Shown here: positions 1-15,000 of the stretch, piece after piece
How the letters are laid out: the number at the start of each line of letters is the position of its first letter
How positions within the stretch are numbered: the first letter of the stretch is position 1
Assembly: GCA_036785705.1 (NCBI GenBank)
Contig: JAWUZG010000005.1
Location: forward strand, 1,550,001 to 1,614,000
Length of the DNA: 64,000 nucleotides
Source of the DNA: Acanthornis magna
Lineage: Eukaryota > Chordata > Aves > Passeriformes > Acanthizidae
Direction: 5' to 3'
Notes under the pieces: model-generated
Databases searched by the model: none
The model's input: only the letters and a program-made list of their open reading frames with translations
Told to the model about the DNA's origin: nothing
Translations under genes and position numbers: made by a program

Positions 1-3000
1 TTGCTGAAATTTTTCTTCATTTTCTAAAGCAAGCTATTTGCAACATGATCCATTTTCAACAGAAGGAATACTTATATTCCTTCCTGCAACACTTAAATCC
101 TCAAGCCCAATTACAGCTGCTTTTGCCAACCTGCTAAAACTCATTTCTGCCATTAAAGAACCAGCCAGCTAGACTGTGGCACAGACCAGTAGATAAATCA
201 CAGCTGAGAGCGGCTTATGAGGCTGTTAGTTTAGGAAACCACCAGCCACCACTTCCCAAATGAAACAAAACCCATCAGTTCTTCATTTCCTCCCTCCTGG
301 TTGTCAGGAGGCAGCAATTAACCCCTTGCCACAGCCCCCTCTTCTCTGCAGCTTGCACCTATCGCTTCTCAGGTTCCTCTCCGAGTCACCAGGGAGTCGT
401 GTTTTAATCTAGCAATGCACAGCTGTTGTATGTGCAAAGCTTTGCCTGTGTTCCCAAACAAAGGTATTCTTGTCTCACCAATCAGGCTACAGTCTGAATG
501 AGAGGCTGCCTGGTAAGATAACTGAGGAATGCATTTGGAGTTGCTTTACATTTTGGCAAAAGTGGAGGATTCATGCTTGGGTAGCACCTACTACATGTAA
601 TAGCTATTTGAATTTGGCCCATGCTGCTTCTACCAGTTTAGCTTCAAGAGACTTTTCTACATAGCTTGTTTTTTTTTTAAAATCTCATAACTTGGAAAAC
701 ACAGGACTTCTAATTTTCCTTGGATATATAAAGTTGTATACTCTAATGAAGAGGCTTAACCCCTCTGAAGGACATCCTCCTTTCTAAGAGAGAGACAGCC
801 ACAGCCCTCCTCTAATGGCAGCATTTCTATGTCTGAGGAAAGGCTATTAGGAAGATACTGCCTTGCAGTGCTATAAAAATGAGTTAAAAGCCATCTTGCT
901 GCTAGGTATTTTATATCTACAGCTACTCAGAAAAAAAACCTGTCATCTCAAAATTGAGGGGGAAACATGTACAACACATCTTTATAGGTAGAAAGTGAAA
1001 AAGGAAAGGTTGCTTTGTGCATAATATATAGTATCACCAACAGGTTTCAGTGTATGAAAATACTGTTTAATATTTAAAGGACTGTTATGTGTGTCCCTTA
1101 ATACCAAATGATGCATGATCAGCTGCCCATGAAAAATAATGACATTAAAGGGAAATGTATCTACTGAAGATATTGTGTATCTAATGGACTTGCTGTCCTT
1201 ATGTCTTTGGACATATATTCTAACTCCCTGATCTTAGGCCTTTAGTTGCCTGTAATAAACACCATTTGAGAAAACATTTCTGTGCCTTTCCTGAAGGCAG
1301 ACTTTCAGAAATGGGTGTGCTGCATGCAAAGAGACCATTCTGCACTCCATGGATTTGTTGTACTGCAGTATTTAATCTGTGAAGGCTCTCTAGGGTTAAC
1401 AAGGTTTGACACAGGGGCAAACCAGGGGCGCTTTGCCTGTGCTATGGCATACAAATGAATTTCCCCAGATACACTAAGATCACAAATGCAATATAGCAAT
1501 TTCATTTCTCATGGCATTACTGCTCATTCTTTATTGGCTCTGCTTCCTTTACCTGAGTCACACATTTGAGTCACAAAGTTGTTTTATATTTCAGGTAAGC
1601 AACTTTGTGGGTAAAATCTGACTGTCTGCAAAACACACTCACATTCTCCCTCCATTTGTAATTTAAAAGCCAACCATTCTGGCACAGCTAAATCCCACAT
1701 GGAACAAAGAGAGGCTACCAAGCAAAGTGCATGTGGAATGCTGCCAGGACGTCTAAAGGAAACTGTGTAGTATCTCTATGCCTCCATCTGCCCATCCTCA
1801 CATCAGTGGGGAAGAGAAAACTTTATGCTCTACTGTACCCATTTAACTCACCACAGCACGTGGAAACTGCTTGGATGCCCATAGATAAAGGAGAGGCTGC
1901 ATTTGGAAGCTCTGTCCCACAGGCCCTCCAACCCATTCTGGCTGGCTGTGCCAAAACAGCTCTGGTGTGCTCCTAAAAACACATCCAGCTGACACTGCTG
2001 CTTCATACCCCCAAGAGTTCAGTCTCAAAGATGGGCCTGATTAAACAGCATAGTCAAATATACACTCCAAAGCATGGGAGTATTCACTCAATGAAGACAA
2101 TTCACAGGCTTACTAGTAACCATTAGAGAGCCCAATAATAAAGGTATATAGTGATCTTCAAACCCTCATGCAGTAAAACACCTTATTATTTGTCTAAATT
2201 CAGGAATCTGCTTGTTATAAATATAACTGCCACGGTTTGTGATCCATTAGTGAACTATTTTATATAAACCACCATATAATAGCTTTGTGATTTACACTCT
2301 CTATTTAACACTCTTTCCCATCAGCAGCATTTTGGCAGTGATTCTTGTCGCAAGTGTTCAGTAGAGAACAATTTCCTTGCAGTCAGTAATTGCCACCTCT
2401 CAAACAATTTCAGCCTTTTAGTATCGATTTTAAGAGAACTTTATGAGAAGTCTCATATGAATATTCATCAAGTACTGTATTACAAATATAACTGGCAGAG
2501 CACAATGGATCAGATTAAAAGAAAAAGATCCTTACTAATTACAGTATACTTCTAAAATATAAAAGGAATTATTACTAGTGTATTTCAGAAATAAGGCTCC
2601 TAGCAATGGCACCTGGATTTCAGTCAAGCTTATTCTTATATCAAAGCCTTTGTAGGGTAATCCTGACATATTTTTAGGTTGCACTCAGATGTTTGCTTTA
2701 CTTCAAGTTCCTCTTTGGTGTTTTGCATTCATCTCTTTCACCTGAAAGCTTCCTTAAGGACAATAAAATGAGAAGCTAATGCAAATCTGCTGTGGATAAC
2801 TTATCAGTCAACAGGCATTTACAGCAGACAAGTGTTATACAGGAGAAGTGTGAAGTGAGACAGAAAAAACAGATAACTAGAGCCCGTTTCCACTAACAGT
2901 ACCCATTTCCCAACTGTTTAATCAGGCTGTACCCCAAGTGGCTTCACATGACAAACTCCTGACACATGTATTAGGAACAGTACAAAAGATGGTGTTTGTA

Positions 3001-6000
3001 GAGACAACTTGTGCAAAAGGAGCAACTTCAGAACAGTAGCTTCCACAATTTGCAGGATTAGGAGATGGGAAGAGCAAATATATATGGTAAATGTATAGTA
3101 AATACCTGCACATTCAGCCCTCAGAATTTCATAGAGAGGAAAGCAAGAGGTGAGAGGAGGAGCATTTGCAACAAGTCTTCCTCCGGTGATGTATTAGATC
3201 TTTCACCATTAAAAATAATTTGACACTTAGGAGTAAACCAAGATCCAGCCAAGTGATACCAACTGGTACAAAGCAACAGAACAACACTAAAGGATGCTCA
3301 CCATATTTTGTTGGATGCAAGGGGAAACAGTTACCAAGGATGAGGAAAAGGCAAGTTCTAGCTCATCTTTTACTCTATTGCATTTGAACGAAAAACACAC
3401 ACTAAAGGGTACATAATCATTGAAGGGACAATTTGTGTGATAACTTAAATCTATTAGCTCGTATGTTAACAGAGAAAAATAATCTAACATTGATGAACAT
3501 CCTAGTTTAGAACATTTTAGACAAAAAAGCAACTGATACTGCTTTTTTCTCATCTTTATGACGTCCCTTTGAAAATGCAGGCTATGTCTCTCAAGGATCC
3601 ATACTTGCATGGAATATGGAGACATTAGTCAGTGGTTAATCCATAGAAGATACTGTGTCTGTTTAATGTCATTTATCAGAATGGTATGACCAACTGGCAA
3701 AGAAATGCAAGCATGATTACAGATATTTCTGTTCTGCTCTCAGCTGTCAAGGATAGGTTAAATCACTAGTATATTAGAACACTTCACTTATTCATGTCAG
3801 CATGAGCACATAAAGCAGGGAATAAAACTTTCTCCTCAAATAAATAATTTTAATACATAATTACAAGTAAACATTTAACAATTCCTTAGAGTATAAACAG
3901 TTTAAACACAGTTAAGATGTTGCATGATTCTTTATATTAGATGCTTCTGAACATATATCACAAAATAAAAATTTTATTTCCTTATCCATTTATGCTATTT
4001 AAAGAGACAGAATTTTCCCCTAGAATTTTTTCCCATGACATTGTTTAAATAAGCCCAAAACCTGCTGTAATTACTGTAAAACAGCTCACAATAATGATCT
4101 AACTGTGTGTAGCTAAGTGGGATTAAGTAAGCACCAGACTACATCAGCACATGCCCTGCGCTTGTAACTTGACCAAGAGTTTCCCAAGACCTCTGACACT
4201 CAGTTCAGGATCCCTAAGAGGGTCCATGTCTTCATGAACACCCAATGCCAAAATATCCAAAGGAAAACACAGCCAGGTATGTCGTTTCCTAGACTGCATG
4301 GAGATATTTAGTTCTGCTTTGCATGCAGAGCTATTCTTTGAAAATAGAGCTAAACAAACTATTCAACATCTGATTTAACATCCTACCCACCTCCAAGATG
4401 AGAATAAACAGCTATAGTCCAACTTAAATTTGCTTTAAAACACTGAGTTCTAAAATCCTTTTCCTGACTTCCACATTCCAGTGGCTGTGTTCTCACTAGG
4501 GATACACCAGAACACCACAATGTAGGACTTGAACACATCCCAACATGCAAACACCCCACCAAGGAGGATCCCCACTTGTCACACCCTGAACTGACAGGGC
4601 CCTACCTTGTTGGAAGCTACTCCTGGTGCCCACCACAGAGGATGCTCAGCCAGGGACATGTGGGAAGGTCTTGATGCCACAGAAAATTTTCTGGTAGTGC
4701 CAAATCCAGTTCTGGCAGCTGCCTCAAGGTCTCTTCCCCACCATTGCAAGTTTTTACACCTTTTTTTTTTTTAAACCCTGCTTTTTCAAGCTTTTAAGTC
4801 AGAAGTCTCCTGGTCATTCTGACTGAAGGCTGCCTCACTTCCATAGCAGGAGTCTAGACAAATGTGCTCCAAGCCCCTTTTTGGGAAGCCCAGCCACACA
4901 CCCACTGATGGTGCTGCTCCTACCTTAGCAGGTGGAGCATCCAGGCTGTTTGCCATGGGCAGGCTGAGTCAGAACACCGTGTTCTTGTAACTTTGTGGAC
5001 ACAGACATTTATAAACAAACCTGAATTGGTTGGGGTGAGTTATACTGCAGGCAAGAGTGGGGGAAATTATGATAGGTTAGTCTAATCTGTTTTTTTTTTT
5101 TTTTTAAAAAGCTACAGATTTTTCCCACTGACCTGCATAGCTCTGTCTGCTTTGAGCTGCTATCACCTTGCTTAACACCAGGTTTATTAAACCACAAAGT
5201 TCTGATGTCTCCAGCATCCATGTGGTGTTTCAATATCCAAGGATCTAATACTAGTTCTGACATCAGAAAGGGAGCTAGTCTTCCTTTCCGGTAGAATATT
5301 TAAGAAACCATTTTGAGGTCCTTTTGTATGCAAAGCTGAGAATCCAGGGATCTGTCCTCCCTTGAAGCCATGCTTCAGGTTTTTTCCCTCCACCCACCTC
5401 TCTTATCTACTGAAGTGAATGCATGCCTTGTTCTCAGAATGTTTGCTCCTCACACAAGTGCCTGAAAAGTGCCATGTGAGATCATCTTGAATAAGATTGA
5501 GCCTGAAAGCTCTTCAGAAATTCAGACTTACTCTTGTAGTCAAAGAATATGAAATATGTCAGCCCCAGCTATTCTGACCACTCACTTATGCTAATGGACT
5601 TTGATGGGAAGTTCTCTCATCAATGGTTTTTAATGCCTCTTCAGAGAGTTTCAGATTCTTAATAGGCCTAATAGTGTGGGGAACTGAAAGATATCCAGAT
5701 GAATTATGCTTTCTCAGTAACATTATCCTGTCATTCTCTCACTGGTCAAACTTGAAATTAGTACCTCAGGTTAGAGTGACCTCAAATGCACATGAGAATC
5801 TAAGCCTTTTAGCTTTCATTACAACTTGGTTTATTCTGCCCTTACAATTTACTCTAAAATCTAATCTGTAAGAAAACAGGAATTAGACTTCAGTGGGAAT
5901 ATGAATGGCCACAGACACGTTGACTAGAATGAATAGGATTTATGAAGAAAAGTCATTCATCCAATGTTCTCCCAGAGTGAAGCAGTGACTGTCTCAGTAA

Positions 6001-9000
6001 AACACTGAAATAGATTATAGTTGGTTTGTGCTGCCTCAATTTTCCAAAGATACATTGACTGAAAAGTGAAACACAGACTTGGAGAGTCTTCCCTAAAAGC
6101 TCTTTCCTCACACAATTTCACAGATGAAAAGAATCAGAGCTGTCACAAATGATGTAACACTTACCAACATTTACAAACAAGTGTAAACTGAAGGTGACAA
6201 AGAATATAATACCACTGGCAAGTACAATCATACCATGAAATCACACAGAGGAAAAGGTCAGATTTTTACACCCATGCCAGTCCTGAGCCTACAGCATAGC
6301 ATTTTGGAGAAATGAGCTAAGAAGCAAGTTCCAGAGGGTTTTCAGAACATTCTATGCACTCCTTTAAAAAGGCAGGGCTGCGGTGTTGAGCACAAGAATA
6401 ATAGAGCATCGAGAATCCTCCTCTAAAGCTGTTCTTTCTTACTTCGGTAGTAGAGCACTACAAGTTGATCCAGCAAATCCATAATTGTTATTTTCCCAGG
6501 AAAGAGAAGAGAAACTGGCTTTATAAGAGGTGCATTCCTACAGTCATAGGTAATTAGCAAATAGAAAACTGTCAGAAAATTTTGGCAAGCCCAGACAATA
6601 ATGACTCATAACAACAACTTCTTTAGCCAAGAAACTTTCTATACCTCTTTCATCCCTCCTTTCTGTTACATTGTGCAGCCTCTAACTTTTCCCTCTGCCA
6701 CCTGTAATTCAGGGCTTCATGTCTTTGGAGTCAAAGTCAATCAAAAGGGGTAAAATCTATAAAAACCAAATAAACCCTACTCCCCTGGCAGCTGTGGGTC
6801 CTTGCTAAGCAGGGTGCTCTCAGTGTAAGACCCAAGGACAGAATGCATCTGTTTAGTTTACTTGCTCACCTCTTATCTTCATATTAACCAGAATATGGAG
6901 TCAAGGGAGACCAGGGAGTCAAGCCCTCCAACAAGACAGAATACTCTTGGATTCTACCGACCGACTCCTTATTTTAGGAACTCCTTTTTAGAGATAAAGG
7001 GAAGTTTATTAATGCATCTCATGACAAATGGTACACAATTCGAGGTTTAATTCTGATTTTGGTATTGACTTCCAAAAATGACTTCTTGTAACTACATTTC
7101 ACACCAGTGACAACTGTACTCTGTGGATGTGCAAGGGTTAATTACTTATAATTCCCCTTGAAAAATCTAAAATGCTACATAAGTGCTAAAAGCCATAAAT
7201 TTCTCCAATAATGAATTGGCATAATTCCTAGACTTGATTACAACTTGTCCCAAAACTATGCATAATGCATACTGTACACAGAAGGGTCCATCATCCATTA
7301 TATATGACCTTGAGCAGCCTGGAGAACGGATATTAGCCTAAGTAATCCACTCAGTATTTTGCTCTCTCTAAAATGGCCCAGAATTAATAGATTGTAAAAA
7401 TATGTATCTTTGTTCTCCCCTATCTTTGCTTGCACTTAGTATGGTAATAAAAGTTGTTTCTTGAATATATGAATTATGCATTATATATGAGTATGAACTA
7501 TGAAAGGCTCACATGCAGCAAGACTAAATTGGCTTTCATTCAGTTTAGACAAAATGCAAAAATCGTTAATAATAGGAGTAATAATGCTGTCCTGATTATA
7601 TAAGTTGTACTTCAATACTACGTAACAACACAGCTTGAGAGCCTTATAGGAGTTAACAAGTTAGCACATGAAAGGGCATTATCCCCACACTTGGAAGGGG
7701 CAAAAAGGAAGGATGAAGAGAATTAAATTGCCCAAGATGAAATAAAGGGCCCGACTGAGCTAGAAACATGCTCAGCACCCAAAATTGCTGGTTAGCAATC
7801 ACACCTCCAGCTCCCTCTTATCAAAAGGATTTCCTTTCCGATATAGCTATTGTTGTATCTTGTTATTTGTCAAAAATTTACATCTCCAGAATGGTCACAT
7901 GGAGAGACAGCTCTGAAGGAAGTAGCTATTAATATTAGAAATGCAGACAACTTAGTGGAAGAGCAACAAAAGAGACAAAACACACCAGAATGAATTTGCA
8001 ACAGGAACATAAATGTTTGTGTCTCTAGCAGTTAGCTCCCTGGACTATCAAGGCCAATTAAAAAAAGAGCAGTCCTGGAAGAAAGGAAGCATGTGAAAGA
8101 GGTCTTGGGACCTCTGATTTTATTTTACTTGCACAATAACCCAAGAAAATCTGGTGCCTTAATCATGCACAGTAACTTCTGTGTTTATAATTGCAGACAA
8201 TAAGGGCTCTGGCTGCTGGGAGGGACTCAGTTTCTAAAATAAGACCATAAACATTTGTGGAGCCACACAGGAGCAATATTTCCTCTACTAAAATTTCTCT
8301 TCTCAGGCAGCTGTCACCGGGGTAAATTTGGGGAGAGATTTTCTAGACTTTGCTTCAGCTCTGGACTACATTCTATGAGCGTTAGCTCTCTAGGACCCTC
8401 ATCCCTACCAGTAGTAAAAAAGAGAACAAAGCCACAGAAGGCTCTTGTCTTTGCCACTGCAAGTCAACAGTTCATGAATTTCGTGCATTTTGAGTGCCTG
8501 GAAAGGAAGAACAGGACACAGGAATCCTCCTCCCACTGTTACCTTCCATACCCCATGCACAACTGCCCATTTGCTGTCCTGTCAGGAGAAATGGCTTGGA
8601 AAGGAACCTGACACCTCCTAAATATTTCCAGGCTCACCTCAGTTTGCTACTGTAGTTAACAGCTGCTACATGCTCAGCCTGAGGGTGGCAAACCTTAAGA
8701 GCAGGAATTATTTAGGCTTATCTGTCTCAGGCCCTCTCTCTTTCTAAATTCCAGCTGGACTAGTGCTACTTGCAGGGTGTTCTCAGCCTGCAGCTGTTGG
8801 CAAAGTAAACCCCACTCCAGCCTGACTGCTGTGCTCAGAAGGGAATGCTCATCCTGTTAGTGTCACCCCAAGTGCCCAGAGCCCCTTCCTCAGACAGGAA
8901 CACAACCTGTCCCATCTGCTCCTGGCAATGCACTGCAGCCTGAGCTGGGCACTGCTGTCATGAAGGCAATTAATCTTTCCTGACTCTCTGCTCCTTGCCT

Positions 9001-12000
9001 TCTCTGAGGATTCCCAAAAAAAGTCAGATAATGCCAAATGCACTGTTCCTTTGAGATATGCCTCTTTTGTCAGCTGTGAGAATGGACTTGAGCCTCACTA
9101 TTTTCAGGGAAAACTATCAAATAATACTTTAATTTGCTTACCGCTTGCATCTCAGTTCAAATGAGAGCTAAGAGGAGCAGCTGAGTCACTCAGATTGCCC
9201 TGATCCCTACATTAGAACTGTTTGTAAATCCCAGCTTAACAGGCATCTGGTGAAAACTTGGCAGACAACTTTGCCCAGTGGCAAAAAAATAAGTATGTAT
9301 TTAATCCTTGGAACATTCACAGTCTCCAGACAGCTGACCAATGAATACTAAGCTGCTTTCCCTAAACATGCAATTTTTTGGCAGTCTCCAAAGGGTTAAG
9401 GGCTAGATTTAATTGCTAATAAAATGGAATAAAATATTCTCAATGGAATTAATGGGAATTGTTTCAGGCTCCAAACTCAGCTAAACCGGTTTTTAATTAA
9501 GCTATATTTAATAAATAACATCTAAAACAACTGTGCTGCTGTCTTAAGGCTTACTAAGGGTGATTCTCAAAATTTTTTTTTGCATATTCTCTGGCTGCAA
9601 CATAGAGGAGGTTAGACAGTAGAATAAAGCATTGATTTTAACAAGATTAACCTTGCTGTGATAGCTTTGATTTCAATTGAGTGATGCCAGGTTTGCAGCA
9701 GATGAGAATATTTGAATATGTTATAGCACTCCGAGCTGATCTCAATGCAGTAATGCAAGAGGCTCTTCCTTACACACAGACTTTCATATTAGTACATTTT
9801 CCAATCCAGCATGGAGAGAGTTTTGAGTGCTTGAATCTGGGACTCTCTGTGTTCTGTTTGTGCAGTGCCTGGCAGAGTGCAGATCCAATACACAAACAGG
9901 GCTGATGGGTATTCCAGTAATACAAACCCAAGTGATTTACTTACATTTCACACATCTTCATGTCACAAAACAGATGCTTCTCCTGTCACGTGCCAAGGGT
10001 TGTATGCAATACCCTTCTGACTCAGCATGTGTGAGAGGCGTCAGAGACCTTCCTGATAAACCATATGGCACATATATTTATAAAGTTGTGTACTTTGAGA
10101 TGTACTGCCTGAGAACACACTTGTCAAACAATTGTGTGGTCTACAAACACAAAATAGTCTTAATATGGTGGGAAGTGTAGATAAAATGCAGCCAGGCTCC
10201 AGCTCCCTTCCTGGCTCCAGCACAGTCCCACTGAAATGAGCTCTTCAGCCCATCCAACACCTGTTTCATCAGCCAGGTGTGCTAATTCCAACCCATCCTA
10301 ATCCTCTCACCCTGCTCATACCTACTGCTGTCAGTTAGGAGTCACTGCCACTCTGAGCTCCACTCCAGCTCTCTGACTGTGACAATGCCTGAAGGAAATG
10401 GGATTGTCATCCTGGAAGCCAATGTGCTATCCAGGCCATGGGAGCTGCCACCATCGACTGGGCAGCTAATTAATTCATTTAGCTGCACCAATGAACTAAG
10501 CTGCTCATTAGTGCAACTAAAACAATGATCTGTGTACAGTAAATAGGAGCAAAGCAAAGATGTGCAGCCCCAGTGCCTGTACTACAAGATTAATGACTGC
10601 TCTGCACAATGTGCAAGGAGCAAGCACAATGGAATCCCAGGGATCTTCTTGCTTTTTATTTTCTGCCTGTTTACACAGATCCTCGATGTCAAGACCTAGA
10701 GCATCCCCCTAAACTTCCAAAGGCTGATGGGCTCTGTGAATAAAGCTGGGAGCTGCCTCAAGCTCTGCCATGATTTCTTGGGCAGGGGGTTTCCCTGCCC
10801 CTTTCCTGCTCTCAGCTCCCTCCTAAGCTGAGGCTCTCACCCTCATCCCCTGCCTGGGGTCTGCCTCAGCTGTGTTACACAGCCATGCCCATTCCTGGCT
10901 GTGGATCCCTTGATCCAAACACTGATCTGCAGACTGACTCCCAGGTGACCTTGGCCTGTCCCCAGAGGGGCCTGATGTCCTCAGAGGCAGTAGGTCAGGC
11001 CCTGGCTGACAAGGAAAGTCCAGAGCCTGCAGCTCCTGGTTCCCCAGCCAGCCATCAGCCCACACTGTACCTTGATATTTAGATTTAACAACGGTATGAC
11101 AACTTCTTTATGTACTGGGAAAGACACTTTGCGATTATGTTCTGAGACATTTAAGAAATGTAAGAAAACTTAAAAACACCCTATATAGATATGCATAGTT
11201 ACCCAAGGGGCAAGGGCATGTACCTTTTTTAATTGGGATTTTAAACTTCAAGAATCAAATAGTAGCTCAACTGCAATTCTTAGCATCTTAATACATCCAC
11301 CTGAAGAATTAAAATTTATTTCTTATCACTACCAAACTGTGGAGGCTGGGTTTGTTTCCAGCTGAAATCTATTCTGACTTGCAGTCAAAACATGACATCC
11401 ACCCCATCAGCCATCTGAATGGCAGGCAGGAGCAGTTCTATTCTAAAGAAAGTCATCTTTGCATCAGCTTTAGTTGTGTGGGCAAAGCACTCCCAAATAG
11501 CCTGCTCTTCCTGGTGCAACAGGGTCACAGCAGAGTTTTCAGAATGAACAGCACTATTATGGGGCCATTTCTGTTTACCTTTCTAACAGAAAGTTTCTCA
11601 AAACATGTTCTGCACAAGTAGTAAGTCAAGCAGCTCTTTACTCAATGCCAATAATACCTTCTCCTCCTGCTCACAGATTTATGCAGTTTGCTTGCGACCT
11701 TCTCAAATTACTTTTACTCCTGGAGAAACAGTGGCTATTCAGCTCTCTTATCACAAAATAGCTGGGAAAGCACCATTAAAAGGAGGCGTCCACAGTGGAG
11801 AGTATAAGAGAAGCTGTGGGCTTTGTAAATAGTGTCTAAGGGAGTGCCTAGCACTGCTGAAATGCACTCTAATTCATTTTAGAAGCCGAGTGCCTGTTCC
11901 ACATTTAAAGCAGTCAATACCCTCCCAGCCCAGCTACATTGTTCCATACGCATTGCTGTGTTCCCACAGCGCAGGGCTGGGTGACAAGCACCTCCCAGCA

Positions 12001-15000
12001 GTCATGGGGGAGCTGCTCAAGGGACCCCCTTTCTCAACTCTCCGCTTCCTGGTGGCAATCGGCAGCCAAGGCACCCGTACTCCAGAGGGGCCCAGGTTAT
12101 CCCACCACTGCTCCCTGCCGCCTCTGCACAGGCACTCTTTGGGTTCCTCTCGGTGCCTGCATAAACCAGCCATCAGCCTTTGCCCCATCCAGGCTAGACA
12201 TTTTTACCAGCGGCAATCCAGTCAAAATCAGCTTGGCAAGTCCTTTGTTTTAGCACTGGTCCTCTTGAAATCACAGAGGATCCATCACTAAATCTTATAC
12301 AGGCCTCTGTTTGATTTTAATGTCACCTTCACTGAAGCTCATGGAAAGATCTTCGTGAGTGTCAACAAGTACTAAATCTCAGAGATGACAAATGAAAAAA
12401 AATGGGGCCTTAATGTAAGCAGAAAGAGCAATATTTTTTACAGCACTGTTTGCACTAAAGGCTCATTAAAAAGGGAAAAAATGTTTGTCAGACTCAATAT
12501 TAATGTGAGGGCACCTTCAAAGTGGAAATACTGGAGAAAAAAACCACTAAAAATATTTGAGGCAGTCTCAGAGCATGCACCAGGAACAGTAGGTATAACT
12601 TCAGTTCAGATTTTTTTTATCAGTTCCTACACACCTTGGGAATTCCTTCAATCCCAAATGGATGATTTTAAAATAAAGTTTAGATACCATTAATCCAAGT
12701 ACTACAGATTCATACTCTGTATTTTTATCTAACTTTTCTCGAGTTTAGTCCATGAATATTGTCATGCTAGGAGGGCTTCATACATGCTTTTCACAGAACA
12801 CACTTAGATTGTTCTAGAACACTTGTTCCCCCCCCTCACAGAGACGTATGGAAGACAAGCAATTTTATAAAAGAATTTCTGAAGGGCAATCTTCTTCTTT
12901 TCAAAAACGTTGAGATCTTAAATCAGATGAAAATTAATTGCAAGCAAATGTGTAACAACTCCAAGATACAGCTCACCCCCCCTTGTTACAGCTGCAGCTG
13001 ATTTTTGTCCCCTCCTAGGTAGTCAGGAAATGACTTTGAAGTCTGCTGCTAATACTTCAGTTGGGATTTTAGGATTTGAGTTTGGGAAGTAAATACATCT
13101 TTGAAGCTTGATGTATCAGGCAGGAGGCGTGAATTATCGAGTGATTAACTTTGTCCATCAAAACAGCCCTGAGCCTTCACACAGAGCTTTTCAACTTGTG
13201 GAATAGAAAAATCAAAATTGGATAAAATACTTGACACAGAGAAGTAATTGGTAATACACTGACAGCACAAAACTTTGAGCACCTCTAATTCACAACGGAG
13301 GACTGTGAGCTGGGTTAATAAAGTTATGTCCTGAGAGTGAAGACTCGAAGAAGCCAAACTAAAATATGCCCCAGCCTAGGGACAGGTATGTTGGAAAAGC
13401 CAGGCAGAGCCTCTGTGGTGACAGGACCTCACAATAGCAACTGCACTGTCATTCAGCAGTGCTGAGCTTCCAAGAGGAAATTGTAAGGGAAGAGAGCAGC
13501 AAAGAGGATAAGAAGGATTAATTTAAAATGTACATTTTATCTTTTTACTCAGAAAACCCATGTTCAAACAATAATATCTATGCTTAAGAGATAAAGGTGA
13601 AGCTGCAGAGAAGAGCCAAAATCCATTACTACAATGACTGCTTCCAATTTTAGCAGCAACAAGCAGAGCCCTTCCACACAGAGGTTAGCTAAACAGTTAT
13701 TTTAAGGACGCACTGTCCTTAGTGGAAAATTAATAGAGCAAGTGTCAAAAGCCTTTCATGATTTTAAAAATTAGAACAGTCTGTCTCCACTGGGTATCCG
13801 TCCTGCATAGAGAGCTTTCACCTAGTGAAATGTAGAGTGGGAAGTTTATTCAGCACCTGGAAATTAGCACAGCTGTCCTGGAATCATATCATCCACACAT
13901 CTCAATCACACATGGCATTCGAGGAGTACACTGCCTACCTAGAACAACACCATTCCTCTGCTCAAGCCACTGACATCCTTCACAGCAGTAGAAAATTTAA
14001 AATACAGCCACTTAGAGAATCACCACACACTCTGAAACCCTCCCTCGATGGAGAAGGCATAAGCAGTTATTAAAGCTGCAGAAAAAATAGTGGAGAAAGG
14101 AAAGGGAACAAAATGTGCACATTTGCCAAATTTTAGCTTAAAAGCAAACTCCCAAAACTAAAGCGCTGCACTCTCTGGGGATTGAAAGTTTTGCCTACTC
14201 TTTTTGGGGGAATCAGGTGTATTTGAAGGTAGAATTAGGATTACAACGTACATGGCTCAGAGGAGCATTCAATGCTTGCTTCTACATCACATGTGACTCC
14301 TGCAAGAAGATGAACAAAGTTGTCTGGATGTGGAGATAATGCAGAAAATTAATCAGATGCCCTAAGAAACAATAATCTATAGGTTTGATATGCTAATAGC
14401 AAATTATTATTGTTGGCATAATTAATTTAGCTATAATGCTGTTGTTGAAAGTGTATTGCACAAGAAAGGGACATTTCATATATCGTAACTGTCTGGATAT
14501 TTATGCTCAAATGCCAACATTATGGACAGCTGCACATCAAACCCCATTTTGGTTTGATTTTGCAAGCAATTTATTCCTAAAACAACAAAACCAGAAAAAT
14601 CCCCACTTTTAAAAAGTAAGGCTCAAGAAACATGTTTGAAAGTAAAGCTTGAAAACAATCTTACAATTAATTTGAATTAGATTTCTATTTAGCAGCTAAA
14701 ACAATTTCCTCTAAAAGGCATTATGACAAATGTGATCTCTATTCCCTTTTCTAGTGGCAGAGAGCTAATGACTAAAAAGTAAGTGAGAGATCCAAAGGCT
14801 GTAGCTTGCTGCAAAATGGATCCTGAGGGAAAATAACTTAGTGTGGATATGGAAACAAGATATTTTTCTGTTTCTCCCCCCATAGAACAGCAGCAGCTCT
14901 GTGTCCAGGGGATGCTCTGCACTTTCACTTCTAAATTAAAAAACCCAGGCTGGATGAGCACATGATGAAATTGCTCGATACCGTGGAACAGCACATACAT

